From contig NZ_JBAGBW010000037.1 in the NCBI RefSeq assembly GCF_039822205.1, positions 1-10,844 of the forward strand: a DNA stretch of 10,844 bases. The letters run 5' to 3'. The translations under genes were made by a program, and so were the position numbers. This DNA comes from Thermodesulfobium sp. 4217-1 (GTDB taxonomy: Bacteria > Thermodesulfobiota > Thermodesulfobiia > Thermodesulfobiales > Thermodesulfobiaceae). The notes below the pieces were generated by a model. That model was not told the DNA's origin. It saw only the letters and a list, made by a program, of their open reading frames with translations, and did not search any database. Shown here piece by piece: positions 1 through 6,882 of the stretch. Position 1 is the first letter of the stretch, and each line of letters opens with the position of its first letter.

Positions 1-1
1 C

Positions 2-79
2 GTCTGGACTGCAGAGCCTATAGGTTTTGAAAACTCAGTAATGTTAAATATACGGTTATATCATAATACAAAATACTAA
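2..79 (+). CDS. Possible C-terminal tail of a gene entering from the left edge
   Basis: Frame 2 of the plus strand is open from the window edge to a TAA at 77-79, giving about 25 residues that end in ...LYHNTKY. If real, the gene converges on hemW, and the roughly 100 bases between the two stops would be a convergent gap. An open run of 25 codons can occur by chance in AT-rich DNA, and no motif identifies a family. The other two plus frames stop within 30 bases. This is only a candidate until the sequence to the left is seen. Confidence 0.22.
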   Translation, partial: VWTAEPIGFENSVMLNIRLYHNTKY

Positions 80-181
80 AAAGCCAAGAGAAAAAATGAT
101 AGTTTAATGATTAAATAGATTTATTGTAACTGTTAGTAACCTCTTATAAGATATTGAAAATTTTTAAACCTTAAATAACTC

Positions 182-1297
182 TTAGCCAGGAATTAATTCC
201 ACCAATAAGTCGTTCATAAAAATAGTTCCCTTATTCGTCAGAGAGATAGTATCTTCTTCTATTTTAACAAGTTGATCGAATTTTTTTGAAACCATTACTA
301 AATTGTCAACAAGCCTTCTATCAAACCTATTTTTTAATTCCGAAATTTTAATGCCATCCATCAACCTTAAGCCCATCATTACCTTTTCAAAGAACTCATC
401 TTCATCTGACAGCTCAATGTCTTCTTCCATCAAAAAGTTTTTTTGCAGGTAAGCGTCTAAGCTTGAAGACCTCTTAAATCTGCGGTTTCCAATCTTTGAC
501 GCAGCAGACGGTCCAAATGACAAAAAGTTCATATATTTCCAATATTTTAAGTTATGTCTACAAAAATAGCCATCTTTCGCGTAATTGGCAATTTCGTATC
601 TAATATATCCTTTCTTGCACAGATACTCCTTAGAATATCTCATAAATTCAAGAACCGTCTCATCTGGCAGAACAAAATCTGCTTCCAATGGGTAGATAGA
701 AACGCCATTTATATTGTCAAATGTACAAATGGTATCTAAGGAATTTGTAAGGGTATCTAAGGTCTGCCCGGGTATTCCTATCAGTAGATCTACGCTTACA
801 TTATCAATTCCAAGTCTTTTCGATAATTTCAGCGCATCGTAGCCAAAGTTATCTCTATTGAGATTGGATAACTCTTCATCCTGAAAGGACACAATCCCAA
901 GACTTAATCTATTAAAAAATATATCCTCTTTATCTTTATAATTTTTTAAAAATGATTTTGGATTAGCCTCCAGCGTAATTTCTGGATCTTTTATATTAAA
1001 CTTCAACTGAAGTATTGTTAGTAAATTTTTCAACAGATCGGGCTTAATTAGTGAAGGAGTGCCCCCTCCAAAATATATGCTGTCGACAAATGAGTTCTCT
1101 AATAAGTTTCTATTAGTTTGTTCAGAATATTCTATTTCAGAAATTAAGGCATCAAAAAAGATATCAATTTGATCCTCTGTTGAAACCTTTGAAAAAAAGT
1201 GGCAATAGTTACATCTCTTTTCACAAAAAGGTATGTGAATATAGATACCCAAACTTTCAAGCGTGTTTTGTATGCTTATATTCTCGTATTGAACCAT
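182..1297 (-). CDS. hemW: HemW-like radical SAM protein (coproporphyrinogen oxidase-like, putative heme chaperone)
   Basis: A 371-residue radical SAM protein of the HemN/HemW family. The cluster motif is C25-x3-C29-x2-C32 followed by H33-F34. It lacks the fourth cysteine (CxxxCxxCxC) that marks true oxygen-independent coproporphyrinogen oxidase HemN, which points to HemW, a cytoplasmic heme-binding chaperone for respiratory enzymes. Other family marks are GGGTPS (77-82), E110 in EANP, R148, D170 in the VDLLIG strand, C246-R-H-N with YW at 252-253, and a C-terminal HemN_C-type region from about 295. The length is normal. Two usually conserved positions differ: V136 where the family has Gln (GVQSF), and A266 where GPGAHS normally has His. 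The gene starts at ATG with only a weak GAGA ribosome site, 44 bases after lepA. The lepA-hemW order is widespread, and the two are probably co-transcribed. Family is sure; exact function is inferred. Confidence 0.92.
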   Translation of the reverse strand: MVQYENISIQNTLESLGIYIHIPFCEKRCNYCHFFSKVSTEDQIDIFFDALISEIEYSEQTNRNLLENSFVDSIYFGGGTPSLIKPDLLKNLLTILQLKFNIKDPEITLEANPKSFLKNYKDKEDIFFNRLSLGIVSFQDEELSNLNRDNFGYDALKLSKRLGIDNVSVDLLIGIPGQTLDTLTNSLDTICTFDNINGVSIYPLEADFVLPDETVLEFMRYSKEYLCKKGYIRYEIANYAKDGYFCRHNLKYWKYMNFLSFGPSAASKIGNRRFKRSSSLDAYLQKNFLMEEDIELSDEDEFFEKVMMGLRLMDGIKISELKNRFDRRLVDNLVMVSKKFDQLVKIEEDTISLTNKGTIFMNDLLVELIPG

Positions 1298-1341
1298 ATT
1301 TCTCTATTCTTTATAAAGCTTATTATTTATTCTAATATCCA

Positions 1342-3144
1342 CTATTTTTTCTGATCGCCAGAGCTTTTTAACATCTCAAAAAAGACTTCTTGAGGAATCT
1401 GGACATCCCCTATCATCTTCATCTTCTTTTTTCCTTCTTTTTGCTTTTCAAGCAGCTTTCTCTTTCGCGTGATATCTCCACCGTAACATTTTTGTAAAAC
1501 ATTCTTTTTCATTGCTGCGATATTTTCTCTCGCAAGAATTCTTGAACCAACGGCAGCCTGTATTGGTATCTCAAACATATGCCTTGGTATCAGTCTCCTC
1601 AAAGAAGAGACAATCTTCGTTCCAACCTCTTGAGCCTTGCTCCTGTGTACTATTGATGATAGGGCATCTACACTATCCTTATTGACCAAGATGTCCAACC
1701 TAACAAGATCTGAATCTCTATAGCCAATAAATTCATAATCAAGGGAGGCATATCCCCTTGTTCTAGTTTTCAAAAGTGGGAAAAAGTCCAAAATTACCTC
1801 TGACAACGGCATCTCAAATCTCATTATTACCCTTTTCGCTTCAAGATACTCCATGTCTATATAGCTGCCCCTTTTATTGGTGCACAGCTCCATAATAGCT
1901 CCTATGTGCTCTGCGGGAGAAAAAATTGATACCTTAACATAGGGCTCTTTTATAGAAACTATAGTGCCTGGATCAGGCATCTTCAGTGGATTGTGTATTG
2001 TTAATACCTCTCCATTTTGCTTTATGGCTTCAAAAACGACAGAGGGCGGTGTAATAATAAGATCAATGTTAAATTCTCTTTTAATTCTCTCAATAGCCAC
2101 TTCCATGTGAAGCATCCCTAAAAATCCGCACCTAAATCCAAAACCAAGCGCTATGGATGTCTCTGGCTCATAAACCAAAGAGGCGTCATTAAGCTTTAGC
2201 TTCATAATAGCGTCTTTCAAAAGTGCATATTCATCTGTATTTATAGGATACAGTCCGCAAAAGACCATTGAAAGCGGATCCTTAAAGCCTTTCAGAACCC
2301 TTTTTGTAGGTCTTTTTTCATCCTCAATAGTGTCTCCTACTCTTGCATCCTCTATATTTTTTATATTTGCAGCTATATATCCAACTTCTCCAGCCCTCAA
2401 GATATCAGTTTTCTCTGGCTGCATTCTGAAAAACCCAATTTCTTGTATTTCAAAGGTCTTCTTTGTAGAGTGAAACTTTATATCCATACCATTTCTTAGC
2501 TCACCATCAAATATCCTCACATAGGCCACTACTCCTCTATAAGAGTCATAATGGGAATCAAAAATCAATGCGGACAATGGCTCATCTGAGTCTCCCTTTG
2601 GCGGAGGAATTCTATCAATTACTGCAGAGATTATCTCGTCTACCCCAGTACCTTCTTTTGCGCTTGCGAGTATAATCTCGTCTTCGTTAAAGCCAAAAAC
2701 GTCAATCAGCTCTCTTTTGGTCCCCTCCACATCAGCAGTAGGGAGCTCTATCTTGTTCACCACAGGGATTAGAACAAGATCTTGATCCATTGCAAGAAGA
2801 CCATGTGCCAAAGTCTGAGCCTCTATCCCCTGAGTAGCATCCACTAATAAGATTGCGCCCTCACATGCTGCAAGCGATCTGGAAACCTCATAAGAAAAAT
2901 CAACGTGACCAGGCGTATCGATAAGATTTAGGATATAGTCTTTGCCCTTCCAGTTAATATCGAGTCTGACAGCTCTTGCCTTTATTGTTATGCCTCGCTC
3001 CCTCTCTATATCCATATTGTCAAGCATCTGAGGAACGAGCTTTCTCTCGCTTACCACATGTGATTTAACCAATATCCTATCGGCAAGGGTAGATTTACCG
3101 TGATCCACATGGGCTATAATTGAAAAATTTCTTATGTTATCCAA
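1342..3144 (-). CDS. lepA: Elongation factor 4 (LepA), ribosome-associated translational GTPase
   Basis: A full-length (600-residue) LepA/EF4, a GTPase that acts on the ribosome in initiation or back-translocation and is membrane-associated in part. Visible motifs are the P-loop AHVDHGKST (11-19), switch I GITIK (51-55), DTPGH (76-80, His80 catalytic), the guanine-specificity loop NKIE (130-133) and SAK (161-163). The EF4-specific C-terminal domain has CYGGD and LLEKQKEGKKKMK near the end. The NKIE loop is odd, because the canonical form is NKxD. The start is TTG (3142-3144): an AAGGAG site lies 8 bases upstream and the protein begins MDNIRNFSIIAHVDHG as family members do. A TATAAT box lies just upstream. 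Homology is unambiguous. Confidence 0.98.
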   Translation of the reverse strand: MDNIRNFSIIAHVDHGKSTLADRILVKSHVVSERKLVPQMLDNMDIERERGITIKARAVRLDINWKGKDYILNLIDTPGHVDFSYEVSRSLAACEGAILLVDATQGIEAQTLAHGLLAMDQDLVLIPVVNKIELPTADVEGTKRELIDVFGFNEDEIILASAKEGTGVDEIISAVIDRIPPPKGDSDEPLSALIFDSHYDSYRGVVAYVRIFDGELRNGMDIKFHSTKKTFEIQEIGFFRMQPEKTDILRAGEVGYIAANIKNIEDARVGDTIEDEKRPTKRVLKGFKDPLSMVFCGLYPINTDEYALLKDAIMKLKLNDASLVYEPETSIALGFGFRCGFLGMLHMEVAIERIKREFNIDLIITPPSVVFEAIKQNGEVLTIHNPLKMPDPGTIVSIKEPYVKVSIFSPAEHIGAIMELCTNKRGSYIDMEYLEAKRVIMRFEMPLSEVILDFFPLLKTRTRGYASLDYEFIGYRDSDLVRLDILVNKDSVDALSSIVHRSKAQEVGTKIVSSLRRLIPRHMFEIPIQAAVGSRILARENIAAMKKNVLQKCYGGDITRKRKLLEKQKEGKKKMKMIGDVQIPQEVFFEMLKSSGDQKK

Positions 3145-3152
3145 ACTATATA

Positions 3153-3158
3153 CTCCTT
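3153..3158 (-). promoter_or_regulatory. Ribosome binding site of lepA, decides a TTG start
   Basis: AAGGAG on the minus strand, 8 bases before the TTG at 3142-3144. No ATG in frame lies between this site and the conserved N-terminal GTPase sequence, so TTG is the best start. Confidence 0.75.
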
Positions 3159-3170
3159 TTCAAAGATCGT

Positions 3171-3176
3171 ATTATA
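3171..3176 (-). promoter_or_regulatory. Candidate -10 box of a lepA-hemW promoter
   Basis: A perfect TATAAT on the minus strand in the 86-base gap between the peptidase gene and lepA. It would place the transcript start about 20 bases before the Shine-Dalgarno site or closer. No good -35 hexamer sits 16-18 bases upstream, and the surroundings are very AT-rich, where such matches arise by chance. It would let lepA-hemW be expressed independently of the metabolic genes. Confidence 0.35.
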
Positions 3177-3230
3177 TTTTAAGTAAATTTATTATAAAGG
3201 AATATCTGTTACAAAGTCTTTTTTGCCTAT

Positions 3231-3701
3231 TTATATGCTCATAGAATTTCTAATGTGTATAAGCATTGGAGATCGTATAGCGTCTTCTTGAGAAACTAAA
3301 TAATTATCTATACAGTAATCATCTTCTTTATCTATTTCAAATTTATATTTTTCAGGGATAAGGATTACGGCAGCTACCCTCCACGCTTCGATTTCCAATT
3401 TGCTAACCATATCGCCGATCAGACAAAGCGTGTTCTCATCGTGCAAAACCAAATGGGCCACCTCGTGCAATAATATCTCTTCTTTAATATGAGGAGCCAC
3501 ACCTTCTTTATAGCCTATAAACGACCTTGAACCTCTCTTAACACAAAGCCCCATAATAGATGGGAAGTCAATTGTCGACACTTCTACGCCACTTTCTTCA
3601 AGAATGACGTCAAGAGGCTTGGCCAGGTCGATAAGCCCTGGAAATCTTTCAATTATAGGCACAACAGGTGGATATATTTTATAATAATCTTCTTTATTCA
3701 T
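3231..3701 (-). CDS. ImmA/IrrE family metallopeptidase-like protein
   Basis: A 156-residue protein with a gluzincin-type zinc motif HEVAH (79-83: His79, Glu80 catalytic, His83). It is followed about 20 residues later by an ExEAWRVAAVILIP stretch (103-116), matching the family pattern E.EA..FA..LL.P, where the third zinc ligand (Glu103 or Glu105) lies. These features place it in the ImmA/IrrE family (DUF955), cytosolic proteases that typically cleave an XRE-type repressor, as ImmA does for ImmR in ICEBs1 and IrrE for DdrO in Deinococcus. It is unusual that no helix-turn-helix gene lies beside it: the neighbours are fumarase and lepA. There is no helix-turn-helix in the protein itself, no signal peptide and no membrane segment. 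The ATG start at 3699-3701 has no clear Shine-Dalgarno sequence. Catalytic residues are intact, so it is probably active; the target is unknown. Confidence 0.85.
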   Translation of the reverse strand: MNKEDYYKIYPPVVPIIERFPGLIDLAKPLDVILEESGVEVSTIDFPSIMGLCVKRGSRSFIGYKEGVAPHIKEEILLHEVAHLVLHDENTLCLIGDMVSKLEIEAWRVAAVILIPEKYKFEIDKEDDYCIDNYLVSQEDAIRSPMLIHIRNSMSI

Positions 3702-3748
3702 AAAGCCTATAAATCCAAAATTTGGTTAATCCTGACACTATAAGACAT

Positions 3749-3757
3749 ATAATAGCA
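3749..3757 (-). promoter_or_regulatory. Weak candidate extended -10 promoter of the peptidase gene
   Basis: TGCTATTAT on the minus strand matches the extended -10 form TGnTATAAT with one mismatch. It lies 48 bases upstream of the peptidase ATG, in the 66-base gap after the fumarase gene. No -35 is recognisable. Downstream of it, an 11-base odd palindrome (CCAAAATTTGG, 3715-3725) sits where an operator could be. Both may be chance in AT-rich DNA. Confidence 0.2.
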
Positions 3758-3767
3758 AAAATATAAC

Positions 3768-4607
3768 TTATAATTCTACGCTCTTGTGCCTGTGTGCATT
3801 GCATTCTATGTTTACAGCCACGGGGAAAGATGCTATATGGCATGGTTCGAGCTCCACGTGAACCGCAAGAGAGGTTACTCTGCCTCCAAGCCCCATGGCG
3901 CCGATGCCAAGCTTGTTTATTCTCTCAAATAGTTCGCCCTCTATAGAGCCCAACCTTTCGTCAGGGTTTTTTGAACCAATAGGCCTTAGAAGTGCCCTTT
4001 TCGCCAAAAAGGCCACTCTCTCAAAATTGCCGCCTATTCCCACTCCTATGATGGTAGGAGGACAAGGATTTGGACCCGCCTTTCTAACCGTCTCAACCAC
4101 AAAATCCATAGCGCCCTCAAGACCTGCTGAAGGAGCGAACATCCTTAAGGCACTCATGTTCTCTGCTCCGCCGCCCTTTGGCATAACTACTATTTTTACC
4201 TTGTCGCCAGGTATAAATTTTATGTGGACGATTGCCGGCGTATTCGTGCCTAAATTCTTCCTGGTAAACGGATCACACGTTGATTTTCTCAAGTACCCCT
4301 CAGTATAACCTTTCTCAACGCCTCTATTGACAGCCTCGTATATATCGCCGTCAACAAGATGTACGTCCTGACCAAGAAACAGAAATATCACAGCAAGACC
4401 TGTATCCTGACATATTCCAAGTTTCTCTTCCGATGCTAATTTATGGTTTTCTTTAAACTCTAAAAATATCTTTTTTGCCACCTCAGACTCTTCTTTTTCA
4501 AGTGCAATATCGAAAGCCCTTTTTACATCTTCGGGTGCGTTATAATTTGCGTCCATAACCATCTTTCTTACAGCGTCTTCTATTATCTCAACGGATAAAC
4601 TCCTCAT
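3768..4607 (-). CDS. fumA: Class I fumarate hydratase, alpha subunit (N-terminal domain)
   Basis: A 279-residue protein matching the N-terminal (alpha) half of iron-sulfur class I fumarases and the related L-tartrate dehydratases. It carries the [4Fe-4S] catalytic domain for the interconversion of malate and fumarate. The three cluster cysteines are visible: C66 in GICQDTG, C182 in NPCPP and C269 in ECNAHR. Also present are KGGGAEN (144-150) and the glycine-rich GIGGNFE (190-196). The protein ends right after the last cysteine motif, as alpha subunits of two-subunit enzymes do, so the beta (C-terminal) subunit must be a separate protein. None is encoded in the window. The ATG start has a perfect AGGAGG at 4613-4618, 5 bases upstream. 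It follows the oxidoreductase gene by 60 bases and is probably in its transcript. Such enzymes are oxygen-sensitive. Fumarase rather than tartrate dehydratase is inferred from the neighbouring sdh and malic enzyme genes. Confidence 0.93.
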   Translation of the reverse strand: MRSLSVEIIEDAVRKMVMDANYNAPEDVKRAFDIALEKEESEVAKKIFLEFKENHKLASEEKLGICQDTGLAVIFLFLGQDVHLVDGDIYEAVNRGVEKGYTEGYLRKSTCDPFTRKNLGTNTPAIVHIKFIPGDKVKIVVMPKGGGAENMSALRMFAPSAGLEGAMDFVVETVRKAGPNPCPPTIIGVGIGGNFERVAFLAKRALLRPIGSKNPDERLGSIEGELFERINKLGIGAMGLGGRVTSLAVHVELEPCHIASFPVAVNIECNAHRHKSVEL

Positions 4608-4667
4608 GTTTTCCTCCTAAATAAAATATTACTGCTTCACAAGATAAAATTATATAATAATTACGCT

Positions 4668-6017
4668 CTAAGGGTTGCGTTTGTCCAACCTTCCAATCAC
4701 GTCTCTTGCGACCTCAAGACCGTTTTTCATGGCCTTTACGACCACAGAAGGACCGCTAACGGCATCGCCGCATGAAAGAATTTTGTCTTCATACTCTCCT
4801 CCAAAATCGTGCGGCAAAAGGCCTCTTTCCAAATGAAGGTCACAACCCATTAAGACTTCAGGGTCAACCTCCTGACCTATCGCAGAGACCAAAACATCGC
4901 CTTCTATAAAATGTTCGCTGCCTTCAATGATTTCAAAACTCGGCCTACCGCTGCTATCTAGCGCTCCCAATCTGGCCTGAAGGGCTTCTATACCCTTGAA
5001 TTTACCATTTTCAAGAATAGCTCTCTTTGGAACTTCAAAAAATTTGAAGCTTACTCCCTCATCCTCAGCCTCTTCTATCTCCTTGGGCAGGGCTGGCATC
5101 TGTGCTTTTCCTCTTCTGTAGACAATGGTTGGAAAAAGGTCTTCCCTTATCGATATCCTGCCCACATCTATAGCGGTATTTCCGCCGCCGATAATAAGAA
5201 TTTTTAAAGTTCTATCGAATATTTTTTTTCTGAACATATAGTTCTCAATAAATTCTATTGCTGAGTATGCGAAAAAATCATCCTCTTCATTTGACGGCAG
5301 CTTCAAGGACCAGCACTTGCTTGCTCCAACTGCAAGAATAACATAATCATATATATTGAAAAACTCTGTGAGAGGTATATCCTTTCCAACTGCGATATTA
5401 TTTTTTATCTTTGCCCCATGAGACAATATGTACACTATCTCTCTATCTAAAACTTCCCTGGCCAGCCTATATGGAGGAATACATGCCCTCGCAAGGCCGC
5501 CAATCACTGGTCTGGACTCATAGATATCTACTTCTACGCCATATCTTGAAAGCTCATAGGCAGCGCTCAATCCAGCAATACCACCACCTATTATTGCAAC
5601 TTTCCCTTTTATTTTCTCCTTGTCAGCTACCATTTTCAATTGATATTCGCCGTAATCTGATATAAATCTGTGAATAGCCCCTATTGCAATGGGCCTTCCA
5701 GTCTTGTTCAGCACGCAGCTCCCCTCACATTGAAAGCCATAAGGACAAACTCTGGCACAGGTTGCGCTAAACGGATTAATTTCGAGTATTTCAGAAAGGG
5801 CCTCGTTAAACTTTTTCTCTCTGGCGAGTTTTATAAATCTGGGGATATTAAGCCCCGCAGGGCAACCCTTTATACAGCTTGGCTTTTTACACTGCAAGCA
5901 TCTGTTTGCCTCATATTCCAATTCTTTTTCACTAAGTCCCAATGATATTTCGTTATAATTACAGATCCTATCCTCTGCTGAAAGTTCTCTTAGCTTTACT
6001 CTTTCTTGAATAGGCAT
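4668..6017 (-). CDS. GltD/NfnB-like NAD(P)H-dependent flavin iron-sulfur oxidoreductase
   Basis: A 449-residue protein of the glutamate synthase small subunit (GltD) / NfnB / SudA family. The N-terminal domain has two cysteine quartets for [4Fe-4S] clusters: C40, C43, C48, C52 and C87, C91, C97, C101. An FAD Rossmann fold follows (IIGGGIAGL, about 142-150, with acidic E167). A second, NAD(P)H-binding fold is at about 273-302 (IIGGGNTAIDVGR, then YRR, arginines that in this family favour NADPH). The C-terminal FAD motif is SCGDAVSGP (415-423). The length fits GltD or NfnB. In this family it passes electrons between NAD(P)H and a partner: glutamate synthase GltB, or NfnA in the ferredoxin:NADP transhydrogenase. 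Neither partner gene is in the window. Databases often call such orphans NADPH-dependent glutamate synthase. The ATG start has GGAGG 4 bases upstream. Its position between sdhB and fumarase suggests a link to C4-dicarboxylate metabolism or NADPH supply, which is inference. Confidence 0.9.
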   Translation of the reverse strand: MPIQERVKLRELSAEDRICNYNEISLGLSEKELEYEANRCLQCKKPSCIKGCPAGLNIPRFIKLAREKKFNEALSEILEINPFSATCARVCPYGFQCEGSCVLNKTGRPIAIGAIHRFISDYGEYQLKMVADKEKIKGKVAIIGGGIAGLSAAYELSRYGVEVDIYESRPVIGGLARACIPPYRLAREVLDREIVYILSHGAKIKNNIAVGKDIPLTEFFNIYDYVILAVGASKCWSLKLPSNEEDDFFAYSAIEFIENYMFRKKIFDRTLKILIIGGGNTAIDVGRISIREDLFPTIVYRRGKAQMPALPKEIEEAEDEGVSFKFFEVPKRAILENGKFKGIEALQARLGALDSSGRPSFEIIEGSEHFIEGDVLVSAIGQEVDPEVLMGCDLHLERGLLPHDFGGEYEDKILSCGDAVSGPSVVVKAMKNGLEVARDVIGRLDKRNP

Positions 6018-6042
6018 AGTTCCTCCATAAAATATTAAATTT

Positions 6043-6072
6043 TATATAGATTATTTTAAATATAACTCACAA
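6043..6072 (-). promoter_or_regulatory. Candidate promoter of the oxidoreductase-fumarase unit
   Basis: On the minus strand, TTGTGA (6067-6072) and TATATA (6043-6048) are 18 bases apart, each a 4 of 6 match to the sigma-70 consensus. They lie between the terminator that closes the sdh operon and the Shine-Dalgarno site of the oxidoreductase gene (6021-6026), where a promoter is expected. The match is modest and the region AT-rich. Confidence 0.35.
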
Positions 6073-6096
6073 CATTTTATATCTTAAAACGATAAT

Positions 6097-6127
6097 AAAA
6101 AAGAGGGTGAAGCTGTTCCTCACCCTC
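6097..6127 (-). terminator. Rho-independent terminator of the malic enzyme-sdhCDAB operon
   Basis: On the minus strand a perfect 8-base-pair stem GAGGGTGA/TCACCCTC (arms 6120-6127 and 6103-6110) encloses a 9-base loop and runs directly into TTTTTT (6102-6097). The stem begins 33 bases after the sdhB stop. On the plus strand no T-run follows, so it acts in the minus direction. It should end or attenuate transcription before the oxidoreductase gene. Confidence 0.92.
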
Positions 6128-6160
6128 ACACAAAACAGAAAAAATTGCATCCTTCACCAG

Positions 6161-6871
6161 TTATGATTCTTCGTTCATAAACATCTTTCTCAATTCAAGT
6201 ATGGCCTTGCCAGGATTTAGCTCCTTGGGGCAGACCTCCATACAATTGAATATGGTATGACATCCATATATGCCGTCCTTGTCAGCAAGGGTTTCAAATC
6301 TCTCATTTTTGCCTTCATCTCTGGAATCTAACATAAATCTACAGGCATACAGAAGTGATTGCGGACCAAGAAAAGTTTTATTTTTCCAGAATGTAGGGCA
6401 GGCTGCAATGCAAGAGCCACAGACTATACATTCATAGAGACCATCGAGTTTTGCCCTGTCGTCAATAGACTGGTATCTTTCTTTGTCAGATTCTGGATCT
6501 TTCTTACAAACCAGCCAGGGCATTACCGCCCTAACCTTCTCATCAAGCAAGCTATGATCTACAACAAGGTCTCTAATCACAGGAAATCCCCTAAGAGGCT
6601 CGATCACAAGATCAAAGCTGTCCAGAAATTTCATCTGAGTCTCACAAGCAAGGATGCTCCTCCCATTAACAGTCACTGCACAAGAGCCACAGATGCCCTG
6701 CCCGCAGGAATACCTAAAAGTCAAGGTATCATCAAGGTTGTTCTTGATATACCTAAAAACGTCGAGCAGTGTCCAGTGACTTTCGGTAACTTCTACTTCA
6801 TACTTACTCGTAGAAGTCTTATTTGAATCTGGATCATATCTGAAAATTGTAAGTTTATATAAATTGCCCAC
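6161..6871 (-). CDS. sdhB: Succinate dehydrogenase/fumarate reductase iron-sulfur subunit
   Basis: A 236-residue electron-transfer subunit linking the flavin site of SdhA to the quinone in the membrane. The ligands of all three clusters are present: [2Fe-2S] at C56, C61, C64, C76; [4Fe-4S] at C148, C151, C154, C214; [3Fe-4S] at C158, C204, C210. Ile207, in place of a fourth cysteine, agrees with a 3Fe centre. CHTIFNC resembles E. coli SdhB more than FrdB. His205 matches E. coli SdhB His207 near the quinone, but CPTFWKN lacks the second tryptophan of E. coli CPSFWWN (Trp164), and the loop is one residue shorter. The start is GTG, with AGGAGG 5 bases upstream and inside the end of sdhA. It is the last gene of the operon, before a strong terminator. 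Direction of catalysis cannot be read from the sequence. Confidence 0.97.
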   Translation of the reverse strand: MGNLYKLTIFRYDPDSNKTSTSKYEVEVTESHWTLLDVFRYIKNNLDDTLTFRYSCGQGICGSCAVTVNGRSILACETQMKFLDSFDLVIEPLRGFPVIRDLVVDHSLLDEKVRAVMPWLVCKKDPESDKERYQSIDDRAKLDGLYECIVCGSCIAACPTFWKNKTFLGPQSLLYACRFMLDSRDEGKNERFETLADKDGIYGCHTIFNCMEVCPKELNPGKAILELRKMFMNEES

Positions 6872-6876
6872 GACTA

Positions 6877-6882
6877 CCTCCT
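6877..6882 (-). promoter_or_regulatory. Ribosome binding site of sdhB, fixes a GTG start
   Basis: AGGAGG on the minus strand, 5 bases from the GTG at 6869-6871. It overlaps the TAG stop of sdhA (6881-6883), which suggests translational coupling. Confidence 0.8.

Noticed and set aside
142-151. Perfect palindrome TCTTATAAGA downstream of hemW
   Set aside because: Too short and AT-rich for a terminator, without a loop or T-run; likely chance. No convincing terminator is visible in 80-181.
3895-4308. A 137-codon plus-strand open frame opposite the fumarase gene
   Set aside because: It is antisense to a gene with clear homology and conserved catalytic residues, has no recognisable domain, and reflects codon bias of the real frame.
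4649-4654. TATAAT on the minus strand in the gap before fumarase
   Set aside because: No -35 at a proper distance and the surroundings are nearly all A/T; co-transcription with the oxidoreductase gene is simpler.
6359-6826. A 155-codon plus-strand open frame opposite sdhB
   Set aside because: It is the shadow of a gene with all eleven cluster cysteines in place; no motif or ribosome site supports it.
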